A DNA stretch of 64,000 bases from the NCBI RefSeq assembly GCF_027925445.1, contig NZ_AP027149.1, positions 558,001 to 622,000 of the forward strand, in the 5' to 3' direction. A program made the translations under genes and the position numbers. Source of the stretch: Methylocystis bryophila (lineage in GTDB: Bacteria > Pseudomonadota > Alphaproteobacteria > Rhizobiales > Beijerinckiaceae). The notes beneath the pieces were generated by a model, which was not told the origin of the DNA, ran no database searches, and saw nothing but the letters and a program-made list of their open reading frames with translations. This document shows positions 7,669 through 16,088 of the stretch, one piece after another; position 1 is the stretch's first letter; every line of letters begins with the position of its first letter.

Positions 7669-10600
7669 CAAATTTCCTCCGCGAAGACGCCATGCGTTTT
7701 CTTGCCGTCATTGCCCTTGCGCAAGACGGCGAAAAGGTAAGGGACGAAGAGCAGCGTCGTCGGCGTCGCGAAAAGGAGCCCCCCGATGACCGCGCGCGCC
7801 AGGGCGGCGTTCTGCTCCTCGCCGGGACCGCCGATCGCCATCGGCGTCATGCCGACGATCATCGCCGTCGCCGTCATCAGCACGGGCCTCATACGAGTCC
7901 GCCCCGCGGCGATCGCAGCGTCGAAGGCCGACATCCCCGCGAGCTGTTGTTCCCGGGCAAAGGTGACGAGCAGAATCGAATTGGCCGAAGCGACGCCGAC
8001 CGCCATGATGGCCCCCATCAGCGAGGGCACGCTCAGAGTTGTGCCGGTCACGAAAAGCATCGTCACAATGCCGCAAAAAGTCGCCGGCAGCGCAAGTATG
8101 ACGACGAGTGGATCGCCGAAGGTTTGGTAGTTCAGCACCATGAGCATGTAAACGAAGACCGCGGCGAAGATGAGGCCGGTCGTCATATTGCCGAAGGCGT
8201 CCTTCATGCTCGGAATCTGGCCGGCGATCTCGATCGAATTGCCCGGCGAGAGCTGCTTCTCGAACTCTGCGATCACGCCGTTGAGGCTCGCGGCCACGCC
8301 GCCGAGGTCGCGCGACTGCACATTGGCGTAGATGTCGTAGACGGGCTGGATGTTGGAGTGATTGGCGTTGGTCGCGACCGAATTCCGTCTGATGCTCGCG
8401 ACGGTGCTCAGCATCGCAGGAATGGGGTCGCCGGTGGGCGCCGTCGCCGTGGAGATGGGCGTGTTCACCAGCGCATTCATCGAATCCACGAGATATTGCG
8501 GCGTCTGCACGGCAAAGTAATAGGGAATTCCCGAGCTCGGATCCGTCCAGAAATTCGGCGACACCTGCACCGAAGAGGCCAGACTGACATTGAGGTTGTT
8601 CGCGACTTGCGTCGCGGTCAGCCCGAATTGAATGGCGCGGGCGCGGTCGATATCGACGAAAAACTGCGGAGCGTCGACCTCCTGCTGAATATGGGCGTCC
8701 GCGATCCCCGGGATTTCGGCGAGCTTGCGCTGCATCTCGCGCGCGATGCGCAGATTTTTCACGCGGTCATAGCCGATCGTGCGCAGATCTATCTGCGCCG
8801 GTATGCCGAAATTGAGAATCTGCGTGACCATGTCCGCGGCCTGAAAATAGAAAATGTTTTCAGGGAAAGCGGCCCGCAGCTCCTCGCGCAGTCGGCGGAC
8901 ATATTCGGCCGTTGGGGCGTGATCCTCTTTCAGCGCGACCTGGATGACGCCGTCATTGACGCCGATCGTCGTCCCATCCGAGAAGGCGAGGTTATAGAGG
9001 CGCGCCGGGAGCCCGATATTGTCTACGATGAGCTCGAGATCCTTCTCCGGGATCACCTCTCGAATTTTATTCTCGACCGCCTGAAAGATCTGCTCCGTCA
9101 CCTCGATGCGGGTGGCCGGCGGCGCACGCACGTGCAGCACGATCTGCCCGGCGTCGATCGGAGGAAAAAAATCGCGGCCGACAAAGGCAAACATGACCCC
9201 GCCGAGCGCAAGCACGACGACCGCCGCGATCGGCGCGAGAAATCTGCGATTGAGAATGAGATGCAGCAATTCGACATAGGCTGCGCGGAACCTCTCGAAG
9301 CGTTCCTCGAAAGCTTGGTGGAAGCGGGCGAACCAACCCATCCGGCCGGGACCCTTGCCCTCTCCTTTCTCATCACCGTGATGCTCGCCCTGCAGAAGCA
9401 GGCCAATCGTGACGGGCGTCAGAGTGCGAGAGAGACCATAGGACGCGAGCATGGCGAACACGACCGCCTCGCCGAGCGGCGTAAAGAGATATTTGGGCGG
9501 ACCTTGGAGAAAGACCACCGACGTGAAGACGCAGCTGATGGCGAGCGTCGAAACAAGCGTCGGGACGGCGATCTCGGCCGCTCCATGCAGCGTCGCCTCG
9601 GGCAGAGGCTTCTTCTCCTCCGTCAAGAGACGGTGCGTATTCTCGATCGTCACCGTCGAATCGTCGACGAGGACGCCGACCGCGAGCGCCAGCCCGCCGA
9701 GAGTCATGGTGTTGAGCGTGCCGCCCAAAAGGTGAAGAACGACGAGCGCGCTCAGTATCGCGAGCGGAATCGAAATCATGACGATAAGGGTGGATCGCCA
9801 TGAGCCGAGGAACAGAAGGATCATCAGCGCCGTCAGACCGGCCGCGATGACGCCTTCGCGGACGACGCCCGTCACCGAGTCGGTGACGAACACCGACTGG
9901 TCGAATAGCTCCTTGATCTCGAGGCCCGGCGGCGCGGATTTACGCGCGACGACGAGCGCTTCTTTGACGCGCCTCACGACCTCGACCGTGGAGGCGTTTC
10001 CGTTCTTGATGACGCTGATCAAAACCGAGCGGCGGCCGTTCTCCCGGACGACGTTCTGCTGCACCGCGGATCCGTCGCGAACCTGCGCCACGTCCTTGAC
10101 GAAAACGGTCGCGCCGTCCGCATATTTCACCGGGATATTATTGAGCGCGTCGATGGTGATCGGCAGGGCGTTGGTCCGGACGTTGTAGTCCCTGTCTCCG
10201 ATCTTCGCCGTGCCGGCGGGCAGCGTCAGCGCCTGGGAATTGACCGAGTTCACGATGTCGAGCGGCGTCAGCCCCTTGGCCAAAAGCTTCTCGGGGTTGA
10301 TGTCGACCATGATCTGCCGGTATTTGCCTCCGGAAGGCGTGGGCAGCGTGACGCCGTGAATGGGCGCGAGAAGCTGGCGCAGTCGATAAATGCCGTAATC
10401 ATAGAGCTGTTGCTCGCTCAAGGTCGACGAGCTCAGGCTGATCTGAAGCACGGGCACGCTCGAGGCGTTGTATTCCACGATCCACGGCGGCTCGATTCCC
10501 GGCGGCATGAGCGCTCGGATCGAATTGGTGGCCGCCACGATCTCGGAAATCGCCAGGTCTAGGCTTACATCCGGCTGAAAGAAGATCTTCTGAACGGAGA

Positions 10601-10865
10601 TACCGTTCAGCGTTTGACCCTCCATATTCTTAATGCCATTCACGTTCGAGCTTATGGAATATTCGCTGTAGGTCGTAACGCGCTGCTCCATTTCCGGGGT
10701 GCTGAGGCCGGTATACTGCCAAATGACGGAGACGACGGGAATGTTGATCTCGGGAAAAATGTCCGTCGGCATGGCGAGGATCGCGGTCACGCCGAGAAAA
10801 AGAATGAGCATGGCCAGCACATAGAAGGTGTGCGGAAACCTCAAGGCGAAGCGGACGATCCACAT
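7668..10865 (-). CDS. RND-family multidrug/metal efflux pump (AcrB/CzcA superfamily)
   Basis: A 1065-residue inner-membrane proton antiporter with two homologous halves, each with one then five-six membrane segments and a large periplasmic loop. TM4 carries the proton-relay aspartate pair D401-D402 in VLVDDSTVTIEN. The beginning MWIVRFALRFPHTF and the PTDIFPEINIPVVSVIWQY motif are typical of the subgroup found next to NodT-type channels. First gene of a two-gene operon with the adaptor. The substrate cannot be read from sequence; a short periplasmic insertion pattern rather than CzcA-type metal motifs favours organic compounds. A Fur-like dyad and a repeat copy lie upstream. Confidence 0.93.
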   Translation of the reverse strand: MWIVRFALRFPHTFYVLAMLILFLGVTAILAMPTDIFPEINIPVVSVIWQYTGLSTPEMEQRVTTYSEYSISSNVNGIKNMEGQTLNGISVQKIFFQPDVSLDLAISEIVAATNSIRALMPPGIEPPWIVEYNASSVPVLQISLSSSTLSEQQLYDYGIYRLRQLLAPIHGVTLPTPSGGKYRQIMVDINPEKLLAKGLTPLDIVNSVNSQALTLPAGTAKIGDRDYNVRTNALPITIDALNNIPVKYADGATVFVKDVAQVRDGSAVQQNVVRENGRRSVLISVIKNGNASTVEVVRRVKEALVVARKSAPPGLEIKELFDQSVFVTDSVTGVVREGVIAAGLTALMILLFLGSWRSTLIVMISIPLAILSALVVLHLLGGTLNTMTLGGLALAVGVLVDDSTVTIENTHRLLTEEKKPLPEATLHGAAEIAVPTLVSTLAISCVFTSVVFLQGPPKYLFTPLGEAVVFAMLASYGLSRTLTPVTIGLLLQGEHHGDEKGEGKGPGRMGWFARFHQAFEERFERFRAAYVELLHLILNRRFLAPIAAVVVLALGGVMFAFVGRDFFPPIDAGQIVLHVRAPPATRIEVTEQIFQAVENKIREVIPEKDLELIVDNIGLPARLYNLAFSDGTTIGVNDGVIQVALKEDHAPTAEYVRRLREELRAAFPENIFYFQAADMVTQILNFGIPAQIDLRTIGYDRVKNLRIAREMQRKLAEIPGIADAHIQQEVDAPQFFVDIDRARAIQFGLTATQVANNLNVSLASSVQVSPNFWTDPSSGIPYYFAVQTPQYLVDSMNALVNTPISTATAPTGDPIPAMLSTVASIRRNSVATNANHSNIQPVYDIYANVQSRDLGGVAASLNGVIAEFEKQLSPGNSIEIAGQIPSMKDAFGNMTTGLIFAAVFVYMLMVLNYQTFGDPLVVILALPATFCGIVTMLFVTGTTLSVPSLMGAIMAVGVASANSILLVTFAREQQLAGMSAFDAAIAAGRTRMRPVLMTATAMIVGMTPMAIGGPGEEQNAALARAVIGGLLFATPTTLLFVPYLFAVLRKGNDGKKTHGVFAEEI

Positions 10866-10900
10866 TGGGCTTTACCCAGTATTCGGATTGAACAGACGCT

Positions 10901-11015
10901 CTAGAGCTGTCACGGAAAAATACGAAGCGGTTTTCCTGTCAGGGCATGCTCTCAGTCCTTGATTTGGAGCATGCCTTTTCGATCGCGTGACGCCGCGCGA
11001 TCGGAACGCGTTCTA
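10901..11015. repeat. Interspersed palindromic repeat family 1, copy B (diverged)
   Basis: Starts CTAGAGCTGTCACGGAAAA and contains AAGCGGTTTTCC and GCATGCTC, then a second stem built on GATCGCGTGACGCCGCGCGATC, ending CGCGTTCTA. Same order of parts as copy A in reverse orientation, but the second palindrome is substituted. Confidence 0.7.
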
Positions 11016-11051
11016 TCGACCTGGAAGCGGTCCTAGCGTCTCCACCTCCTG

Positions 11052-11064
11052 AATGATAGTCATT
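11052..11064. promoter_or_regulatory. AT-rich dyad resembling a Fur/Irr-type box
   Basis: AATGATAGTCATT is a perfect 5-3-5 palindrome in GC-rich surroundings. With flanks it matches roughly 13 of 19 positions of the classical Fur box. It lies about 190 bp upstream of the RND pump start, with repeat copy B in between. Function is inferred only. Confidence 0.35.
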
Positions 11065-11176
11065 TTCAAGCTTCCGCCAAGCAGACCGCTCCATAGACGC
11101 GCGCTTCGCCGGGTCCATGACGACCATCGGCCGTCTTCGACGCGAATTCGAGGTCGCCGCCCTCGCGCAACGCCGC

Positions 11177-12325
11177 TTACTCCTGCGGCGAGTCGACGCC
11201 GGGCCAGAACTTCACCCAATCATAATAGCTTGTCGCATCGGACGTGGGCGGCCCTCCGCCCCAATCCGCCTTGCCTGTCCAGGTGTTCATCATGATGAAA
11301 CCCTTGGCGTTCGTGTTCAATGAGGAGTCCGAAAATCTGTGGACGATTTGGCCATCGACCGTAAAGGCGATGCTTTGAGCGGTCCAAAGAAATCCGTATC
11401 GATGAAAATCATGCGACGGATTGAAGGGCAGCTCGACGATATATTCGATATTCGCAGGATGAATGAAGAGGTGAACCTTTCCGCTGTTCGCGGAGGAGAT
11501 CCAAGGCTCGTTCGTCAAGAATTCCACGTCCCATTCGCGCGGGCCATATTTTGGCGCTTCGACCCAAAAGAATGAGGCGCAGACCCCGGGAACGTCCGTC
11601 ACTTTCATTCTCGTCTCGTAATAGCCATAGCCATAGGACGGCAAAGTCTGAATTTCGGACCCGCGCAAGGCGTTGGCTTTCACGCTGAGCGATAAGAAGC
11701 CGCCCGGTTGCCCGTTGTGCACGGACATGAGAGACGCCAACGCCGGATCGAGGACATTGTTTCCCGTTCCCGTCCAAACGCCTGCGATACGCCAAATTTG
11801 GTCGGAAGAGAGATTTCCCTCCCAAGGCAGAAATTCCTGATGCAAGAGCGGTCCGCCCTTCTGAGCGGTTTCGCCCGCGGCGGTCGAGGTCTGCTCTCCA
11901 GCTCGGATCGGGCCTTCGCTTCGAGCCGCGGCTCGCGCCTCTGCATGATCTCCGCCTCCGCTCGCGGCCGGAAGGGATGGGCTTGCGCCGCTTAACGCCG
12001 CATGGAGCTGCGACAGCGCGTCCTCGGCTTGCCGAACAGCGACGTCGAGTTGGCGGTGTCGCCCGTGATAGGCCGCGAGCTTGAGAAGCGTGATGGCTTT
12101 CCTCACCTCGAAATCGTCAGCTTTCATCTTCGCCGCCGCCTCCGCATTCCGCAGAGCGGCGTCGGCATGGGTCGCGAGCGCTTTTCCGTCGCCGTCCTTG
12201 CCGCGCTTGAAAGCTTCTTCGGTGTCGAGGATCGCTGACTCCAGGCGACCTGCCCGCGGCTGGTTCGGAGCGGCGAGAGCGCTCGTCGCCATGCAGATAA
12301 GGAAAACGAGAAACCAATGTTTCAT
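11177..12325 (-). CDS. Secreted glycoside hydrolase family 16 protein (beta-glucanase/agarase-like fold)
   Basis: 382 residues with an N-terminal signal peptide (MKHWFLVFLICMATSALA). A helical region of about 100 residues, rich in Ala and Lys/Asp and resembling small periplasmic helix-hairpin domains, precedes the GH16 jelly-roll. The catalytic ExDxE motif is E264-W-D266-V-E268. The supporting aromatic/Gly motifs GYGYYETRMKV and HRYGFLWT are typical of licheninase-type GH16. Likely acts on beta-1,3/1,4-glucan or a self-made exopolysaccharide outside the cell. It lies 115 bp downstream of a histidine kinase gene on the same strand; whether they share a transcript is open. Confidence 0.88.
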   Translation of the reverse strand: MKHWFLVFLICMATSALAAPNQPRAGRLESAILDTEEAFKRGKDGDGKALATHADAALRNAEAAAKMKADDFEVRKAITLLKLAAYHGRHRQLDVAVRQAEDALSQLHAALSGASPSLPAASGGGDHAEARAAARSEGPIRAGEQTSTAAGETAQKGGPLLHQEFLPWEGNLSSDQIWRIAGVWTGTGNNVLDPALASLMSVHNGQPGGFLSLSVKANALRGSEIQTLPSYGYGYYETRMKVTDVPGVCASFFWVEAPKYGPREWDVEFLTNEPWISSANSGKVHLFIHPANIEYIVELPFNPSHDFHRYGFLWTAQSIAFTVDGQIVHRFSDSSLNTNAKGFIMMNTWTGKADWGGGPPTSDATSYYDWVKFWPGVDSPQE

Positions 12326-12439
12326 GGCTACAACTCTCCCGCCGCGCGGCTCGCGGAGAAACTGTCGTTAAGCAACCTAACCGACGAGAGGGGATGAACC
12401 AACGCGTTTGGCTTGCGTCCTCAACGCCCGCTCACAGCG

Positions 12440-13798
12440 TCAAACCGCTTCGTCACGCTCGTCGAGGCTTGTAACCGGCAGGATCAACGCAAAGACGGCG
12501 CCGCCTCCAGGATTGGGTTCAATCCAAATTTGCCCGCGATGTTCCTTGACGATCGAATGGATGATCGAGAGACCGACGCCGAGTCCTTGGGCCTTTGTCG
12601 TGACCAAAGGTTCAAACAGTTTGGTTTTGACCGCCGGTGAGATGCCCACGCCCGAGTCGGCGACATCGATTCGGATCGCATTGTCCTCGACGGCGCTAGA
12701 TGAGATCGTGAGCCTTCGTTCGGCAGAGTTTTCCATGGCGTCGAATGCGTTCGAGATCAGATTGGAGAAGAGCTGCCGCATCTGCACGGGGTTCGCTACG
12801 ACAGCGTCGTTCTGAGCCGTGAGGCTGGCTTCAATCTCGATATTTAATTGTTCACACCGATGTTGATTGGTCTCGAGCACGCTGCGGATCACCTTGTGCA
12901 GGTGCAACAACTGCTTTTCGGGGAGGCGCCCTTCAATCGAATTCCGCAGGTGCGCAATCACCTGGCGCAGATTGTCGAGTTGCGTCACCGCGTCTCGTAG
13001 CGGGACCTCGATCGGCAGTGATCGCTCCTCCGCTGGGACGCGCGACAGACGCTCGGCAGTCTGGACATGCGCCGTCGCTGCGGACAGAGGTTGGCTCAAC
13101 TCGTGAGCCAGCGCCGCCGTCACATCGGCCATGGCGCCTAAGTTCTTCGCGCTCGCGCTCGCCTTTTGCTCGCTTGCGATTTGCGTCGCGATCAAAGTCT
13201 TCAGCTCCTTTTCGTAGTTGAAAGCGCCGAGGAGCAGCACGGCCAAGTAACCGATCAAGACGACCGCGATCAACACATGTTGAGTGTCGCCAACACGAAG
13301 AAGCACGAAGAGCGCTCCTATCGCGATGGGACCCGAAAAAGCCACCGCTGCGGCCGGCACGCTGGCCAGCATGAAAACGCCGCCGCCCAACATCCCCGTC
13401 GTGAGACAGGCGATGAGCAGCCTGCCGCCGAGGCTCGCGTGGGCAAAAAAGAGAAAGGGCAGCGCAGCCCACGCGACACCCAGCGCGATTGCGTAGAATA
13501 TAAGGTGTTGAACGCCGCGCCGGCTGTTGGAAGGGCCTCTCTGAGAGATTGAGCGCCGCCGCCACTGACGCAGGGCTATCAAGCCTAAGAGGGACCAAAC
13601 GACAATGGCCCAAGTCAAGACGGCAAGAAATGCATCCTCTTCTATACTTGAAAACAAGAAAACTAGCGAATTGCAAAAGCTGGAGAGCGTGCCAGCCCAG
13701 AACAGTCGCATCACCGCGGTCAGTTGCTCTGCTCTGAGCCGGCTGGCAATTTGTTCTGAGAGATCGACGCGCGCAATCAAAAGCTTCGTTCCGGGCAA
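12440..13798 (-). CDS. Membrane-bound sensor histidine kinase
   Basis: About 452 residues. The N-terminal half contains about six hydrophobic segments (residues 30-200) with no recognised periplasmic sensor. Then comes a phosphoacceptor helix with H232 in LAHELSQPLSAA, and a HATPase_c domain with the N box QLFSNLISNAFDAM, G1 DSGVGI and G2 GLGVGL. The H-E-L-S-Q-P-L form is that of FixL/DctB-like kinases. No response regulator lies beside it. The predicted start is a TTG at 13798, weakly supported; an internal ATG about 28 codons later is an alternative. The downstream neighbour is the GH16 gene. Confidence 0.88.
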   Translation of the reverse strand: MPGTKLLIARVDLSEQIASRLRAEQLTAVMRLFWAGTLSSFCNSLVFLFSSIEEDAFLAVLTWAIVVWSLLGLIALRQWRRRSISQRGPSNSRRGVQHLIFYAIALGVAWAALPFLFFAHASLGGRLLIACLTTGMLGGGVFMLASVPAAAVAFSGPIAIGALFVLLRVGDTQHVLIAVVLIGYLAVLLLGAFNYEKELKTLIATQIASEQKASASAKNLGAMADVTAALAHELSQPLSAATAHVQTAERLSRVPAEERSLPIEVPLRDAVTQLDNLRQVIAHLRNSIEGRLPEKQLLHLHKVIRSVLETNQHRCEQLNIEIEASLTAQNDAVVANPVQMRQLFSNLISNAFDAMENSAERRLTISSSAVEDNAIRIDVADSGVGISPAVKTKLFEPLVTTKAQGLGVGLSIIHSIVKEHRGQIWIEPNPGGGAVFALILPVTSLDERDEAV

Positions 13799-14223
13799 TC
13801 AAACCCTGCAGGGGGAGGGGGTATTCGCCCCCACGATCGAGCGTATAAGTCTTCAAAACCGGGGAGGATGAAGCTTCTGCGTCTTGCATAGTAATCATAC
13901 CACAACGCGAAGACAAGCCTATAAGTACAAATACCTAGCCAGGCCTTCTTCTCTGTTGTCTCATGATTTAATGGAGGCATGACGCCCCTGACAAAACCCT
14001 TCCATGACGCCGCGTTAAGATGGAGCCGTGATCAATTCCGAAAAAAAAAATGGAGCAAGCTCGACGGAAGGTCGATTTTCACGTTTTCGTATCCTGGAGC
14101 GGAATATTCGCAAGCGGCGCAAAGCGCGGATCCAAGCGACCCGCCCCCGCTCCCTCATTTGTCGCGAGGCGAGAAAGCGGGCATAGAGGCCGCATCGAAA
14201 GCTGCATTGGAGAATAGGCGCAA
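13799..14223. other. Gene-free interval between divergent histidine kinase and cfa
   Basis: Contains a 10-A run at 14041-14050 and a possible short plus-strand frame (13979-14251) without known motifs, which overlaps the cfa start. Nothing else recognised; presumably the promoters of both flanking genes. Confidence 0.5.
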
Positions 14224-15456
14224 ATGGGGGGGCTGCTTCGCAAATTCCTGACCCAGTTCATCAAGTTCGGCGATCTCGAGGTCGAGACCGCGTCAGGGCG
14301 GAAATTTCGGGTGGGGGACGGAACGGGGCCTTCGGTCGCCGTGAGCTTTCGCGACGCCGGCGCAGAGCTGCGCCTTCTGCTCGATCCGGAGAGCGCCTTC
14401 GGCGACCTCTTCACCGACGGTCGGCTCGTCGTCACGCGCGGCTCAATCTTCGACGCGCTGATGATCGGCACGCGCAACGTCAATGTGGCGCAACCGCCGA
14501 AGTGGCTTGTCGCGGTCCAGAGATTTCGCTCGGCGGCGCGGCTCTTCGTGCAGCGCAACACCCCGGCCATCGCCAAGCGGAACGCCGAGAGCCATTACGA
14601 CATCGACGGCCGGATCTACGATCTCTTCCTCGATGCGGACAAGCAATATTCCTGCGCCTATTTCGAGCGCGAGGGCCAGAGCCTCGAGGAGGCGCAGCTC
14701 GCCAAGAAGCGTCACATCGCCGCAAAGCTCGCCATAGAGCCAGGACAAAGCGTGCTCGACATCGGCTGCGGCTGGGGAGGCTTGAGCCTTTATCTTGCCG
14801 ACGCCTGCGGCGCGAAGGTCACCGGGATCACGCTCGCGAGCGAGCAGCTCGTCATCGCGCGCGAGCGCGCCCAAAGGACCGGCCTCAGCGACCGGGTGAG
14901 CTTCGAGCTCGTCGACTATCGGAACATCGCCTCGCGCTTCGACCGGATCGTCTCGGTCGGCATGTTCGAGCATGTCGGCCAGCCGCATTACGACGAGTTC
15001 TTCAAGCGTGTCGCCGAGGCGCTCACCGACGACGGCGTGGCGCTCCTGCATACGATCGGCAACACCGGCGAGCCGGTCCCGACCAACGCCTGGGTCGTGA
15101 AGAACATCTTCCCCGGCGGCTATGTCCCGAGCCTTTCGGAGATCGTGCCGGCGATTGAACGCGCCGGCCTCATGATCTCGGACGTCGAGATCCTGCGCAT
15201 CCATTACGCCGAGACGCTGCGCCATTGGCGCGAGCGCTTTCTCAGCCGTCGCGACGAGGCGAAGGCGATCATGGACGAGCGCTTCTGCCGCATGTGGGAG
15301 TTTTATCTCGCGATCTCCGAGGCGTCCTTCCGGCTCGGGATCACGGTGATCTTTCAGATTCAGCTCGTGAAGAAAGTGAACGCGCTGCCGCTGACGCGCG
15401 ATTACATCGGCGAGACCGAGAAGAACTTGCGCCAAGGCGAGAAGGCCTTGGCTTAG
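14224..15456 (+). CDS. cfa: Cyclopropane-fatty-acyl-phospholipid synthase family methyltransferase
   Basis: 410 residues. An N-terminal lipid-binding region of about 110 residues (FGDLFTDGRLVVTRGSIFDAL) precedes the SAM-dependent core: ESHYDIDGRIYDLFLDADKQYSCAYF, then motif I VLDIGCGWGGLSLYLA. The SVGMFEHVGQPHYDEFF segment carries the family's E-H pair. The enzyme adds a methylene across the double bond of acyl chains in membrane lipids. First gene of a plus-strand lipid locus; a 355-bp gap with a palindromic repeat separates it from the acyl carrier protein gene, so it may be transcribed apart. Family members also make methyl-branched or furan precursors, so the exact product is not certain. 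Confidence 0.92.
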   Translation: MGGLLRKFLTQFIKFGDLEVETASGRKFRVGDGTGPSVAVSFRDAGAELRLLLDPESAFGDLFTDGRLVVTRGSIFDALMIGTRNVNVAQPPKWLVAVQRFRSAARLFVQRNTPAIAKRNAESHYDIDGRIYDLFLDADKQYSCAYFEREGQSLEEAQLAKKRHIAAKLAIEPGQSVLDIGCGWGGLSLYLADACGAKVTGITLASEQLVIARERAQRTGLSDRVSFELVDYRNIASRFDRIVSVGMFEHVGQPHYDEFFKRVAEALTDDGVALLHTIGNTGEPVPTNAWVVKNIFPGGYVPSLSEIVPAIERAGLMISDVEILRIHYAETLRHWRERFLSRRDEAKAIMDERFCRMWEFYLAISEASFRLGITVIFQIQLVKKVNALPLTRDYIGETEKNLRQGEKALA

Positions 15457-15811
15457 GGGGCTTCGCGCCGCCCTCCTCCTGGGGAGCGCCCGCAGGGCGA
15501 GTCTCGAAGGAGGCGGAAGGCTCCCTTGTCCATCCTTCGAGACGCCCGCTTCGCGGACACTTCAGGATGAGGGTTTCGGATATTGGCCAAAGAGGGCGCG
15601 GGCTTTCTTTTCTCCGCCAAACCGCTTAACCAAAGGCTTGGCCTATAATAAGCGCGACCGGGAAGCGGCGACATGGAGCCTGCCCCAGCGTTCCGTGGCT
15701 GTTCCGCCGAAGCGAGCTCCGGTTCGCGCGGAAAGCGCGCAAAAACAGGAATTTAGACCGGATTTTGGTCGCTTCGGCCCCAAAAGCCGGCTTGTCGAAA
15801 CGGAGAGAGAC
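15457..15811. other. Gene-free interval cfa to acyl carrier protein
   Basis: Holds a family 2 palindromic repeat (15531-15573) and, before it, another GC-rich inverted stretch. The last 180 bp are open in the acyl carrier protein frame but low in family similarity, and are taken as leader. Confidence 0.5.
15531..15573. repeat. Interspersed palindromic repeat family 2, copy 1
   Basis: CATCCTTCGAGACGCCCGCT ... TCAGGATGAGGG, an imperfect hairpin of about 43 bp. Similar copies lie at 51045-51087 (inverted) and 61740-61782. Such elements are common between genes in Hyphomicrobiales. Confidence 0.8.
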
Positions 15812-16087
15812 TTGACGGATAATCCTCAAGATAGAGAAACACTCGTCAATGAGATCATAGACGTCGTCGCCGCCGAAGGCATGATCGATCGCTCCAAGGT
15901 CACGCCGGACGCGACAATCGAAAGCCTCGACCTGAAGTCTGTTGACATTGTGATGATTCTCACGGCGCTCGAGGAAAAGTTCAACGTCTACATCCCCATG
16001 GACGGCAATCTGCAGGAAGCTAAGGACGTCAAAAGCCTGATCAATGCGATCGCCGACCTGATCGTCAAGGAAAGGGAGAAATCCTGA
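15812..16087 (+). CDS. Dedicated acyl carrier protein
   Basis: 91 residues from a TTG at 15812 with a purine-rich GGAGAGAGA ribosome-binding site just upstream; an upstream ATG in frame (15638) would add a 58-residue unmatched extension. Acidic helical ACP fold with the phosphopantetheine attachment Ser in LDLKSVDIV (D-x-K-S in place of the usual D-S-L). It ends one base before the ketosynthase start. Not the housekeeping AcpP, since it sits with a second ketosynthase, dehydratases and glycosyltransferases. Expected to carry the growing acyl chain in the cytosol for the enzymes encoded next. Confidence 0.88.
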   Translation: MTDNPQDRETLVNEIIDVVAAEGMIDRSKVTPDATIESLDLKSVDIVMILTALEEKFNVYIPMDGNLQEAKDVKSLINAIADLIVKEREKS

Positions 16088-16088
16088 A

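Larger units (their letters stand above)
10866..11176. other. Gene-free interval upstream of the RND operon
   Basis: Holds repeat copy B (10901-11015) and an AT-rich dyad (11052-11064). A 62-codon minus-strand reading frame at 10939-11127 has no recognisable family and overlaps the repeat; I do not call it. Confidence 0.6.

Noticed and set aside
7641..9803. 720-codon plus-strand frame opposite the RND pump
   Set aside because: Low-complexity R/D/H-rich translation typical of antisense frames in high-GC genes.
10939..11127. 62-codon minus-strand frame upstream of the RND operon
   Set aside because: Runs into repeat copy B and has no known family; too little support.
13979..14251. 90-codon frame before cfa
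   Set aside because: No motif, overlaps the cfa start and a poly-A run.
15638..15811. Upstream ATG extension of the acyl carrier protein
   Set aside because: The 58 extra residues match nothing in ACPs and the TTG at 15812 has the ribosome-binding site.
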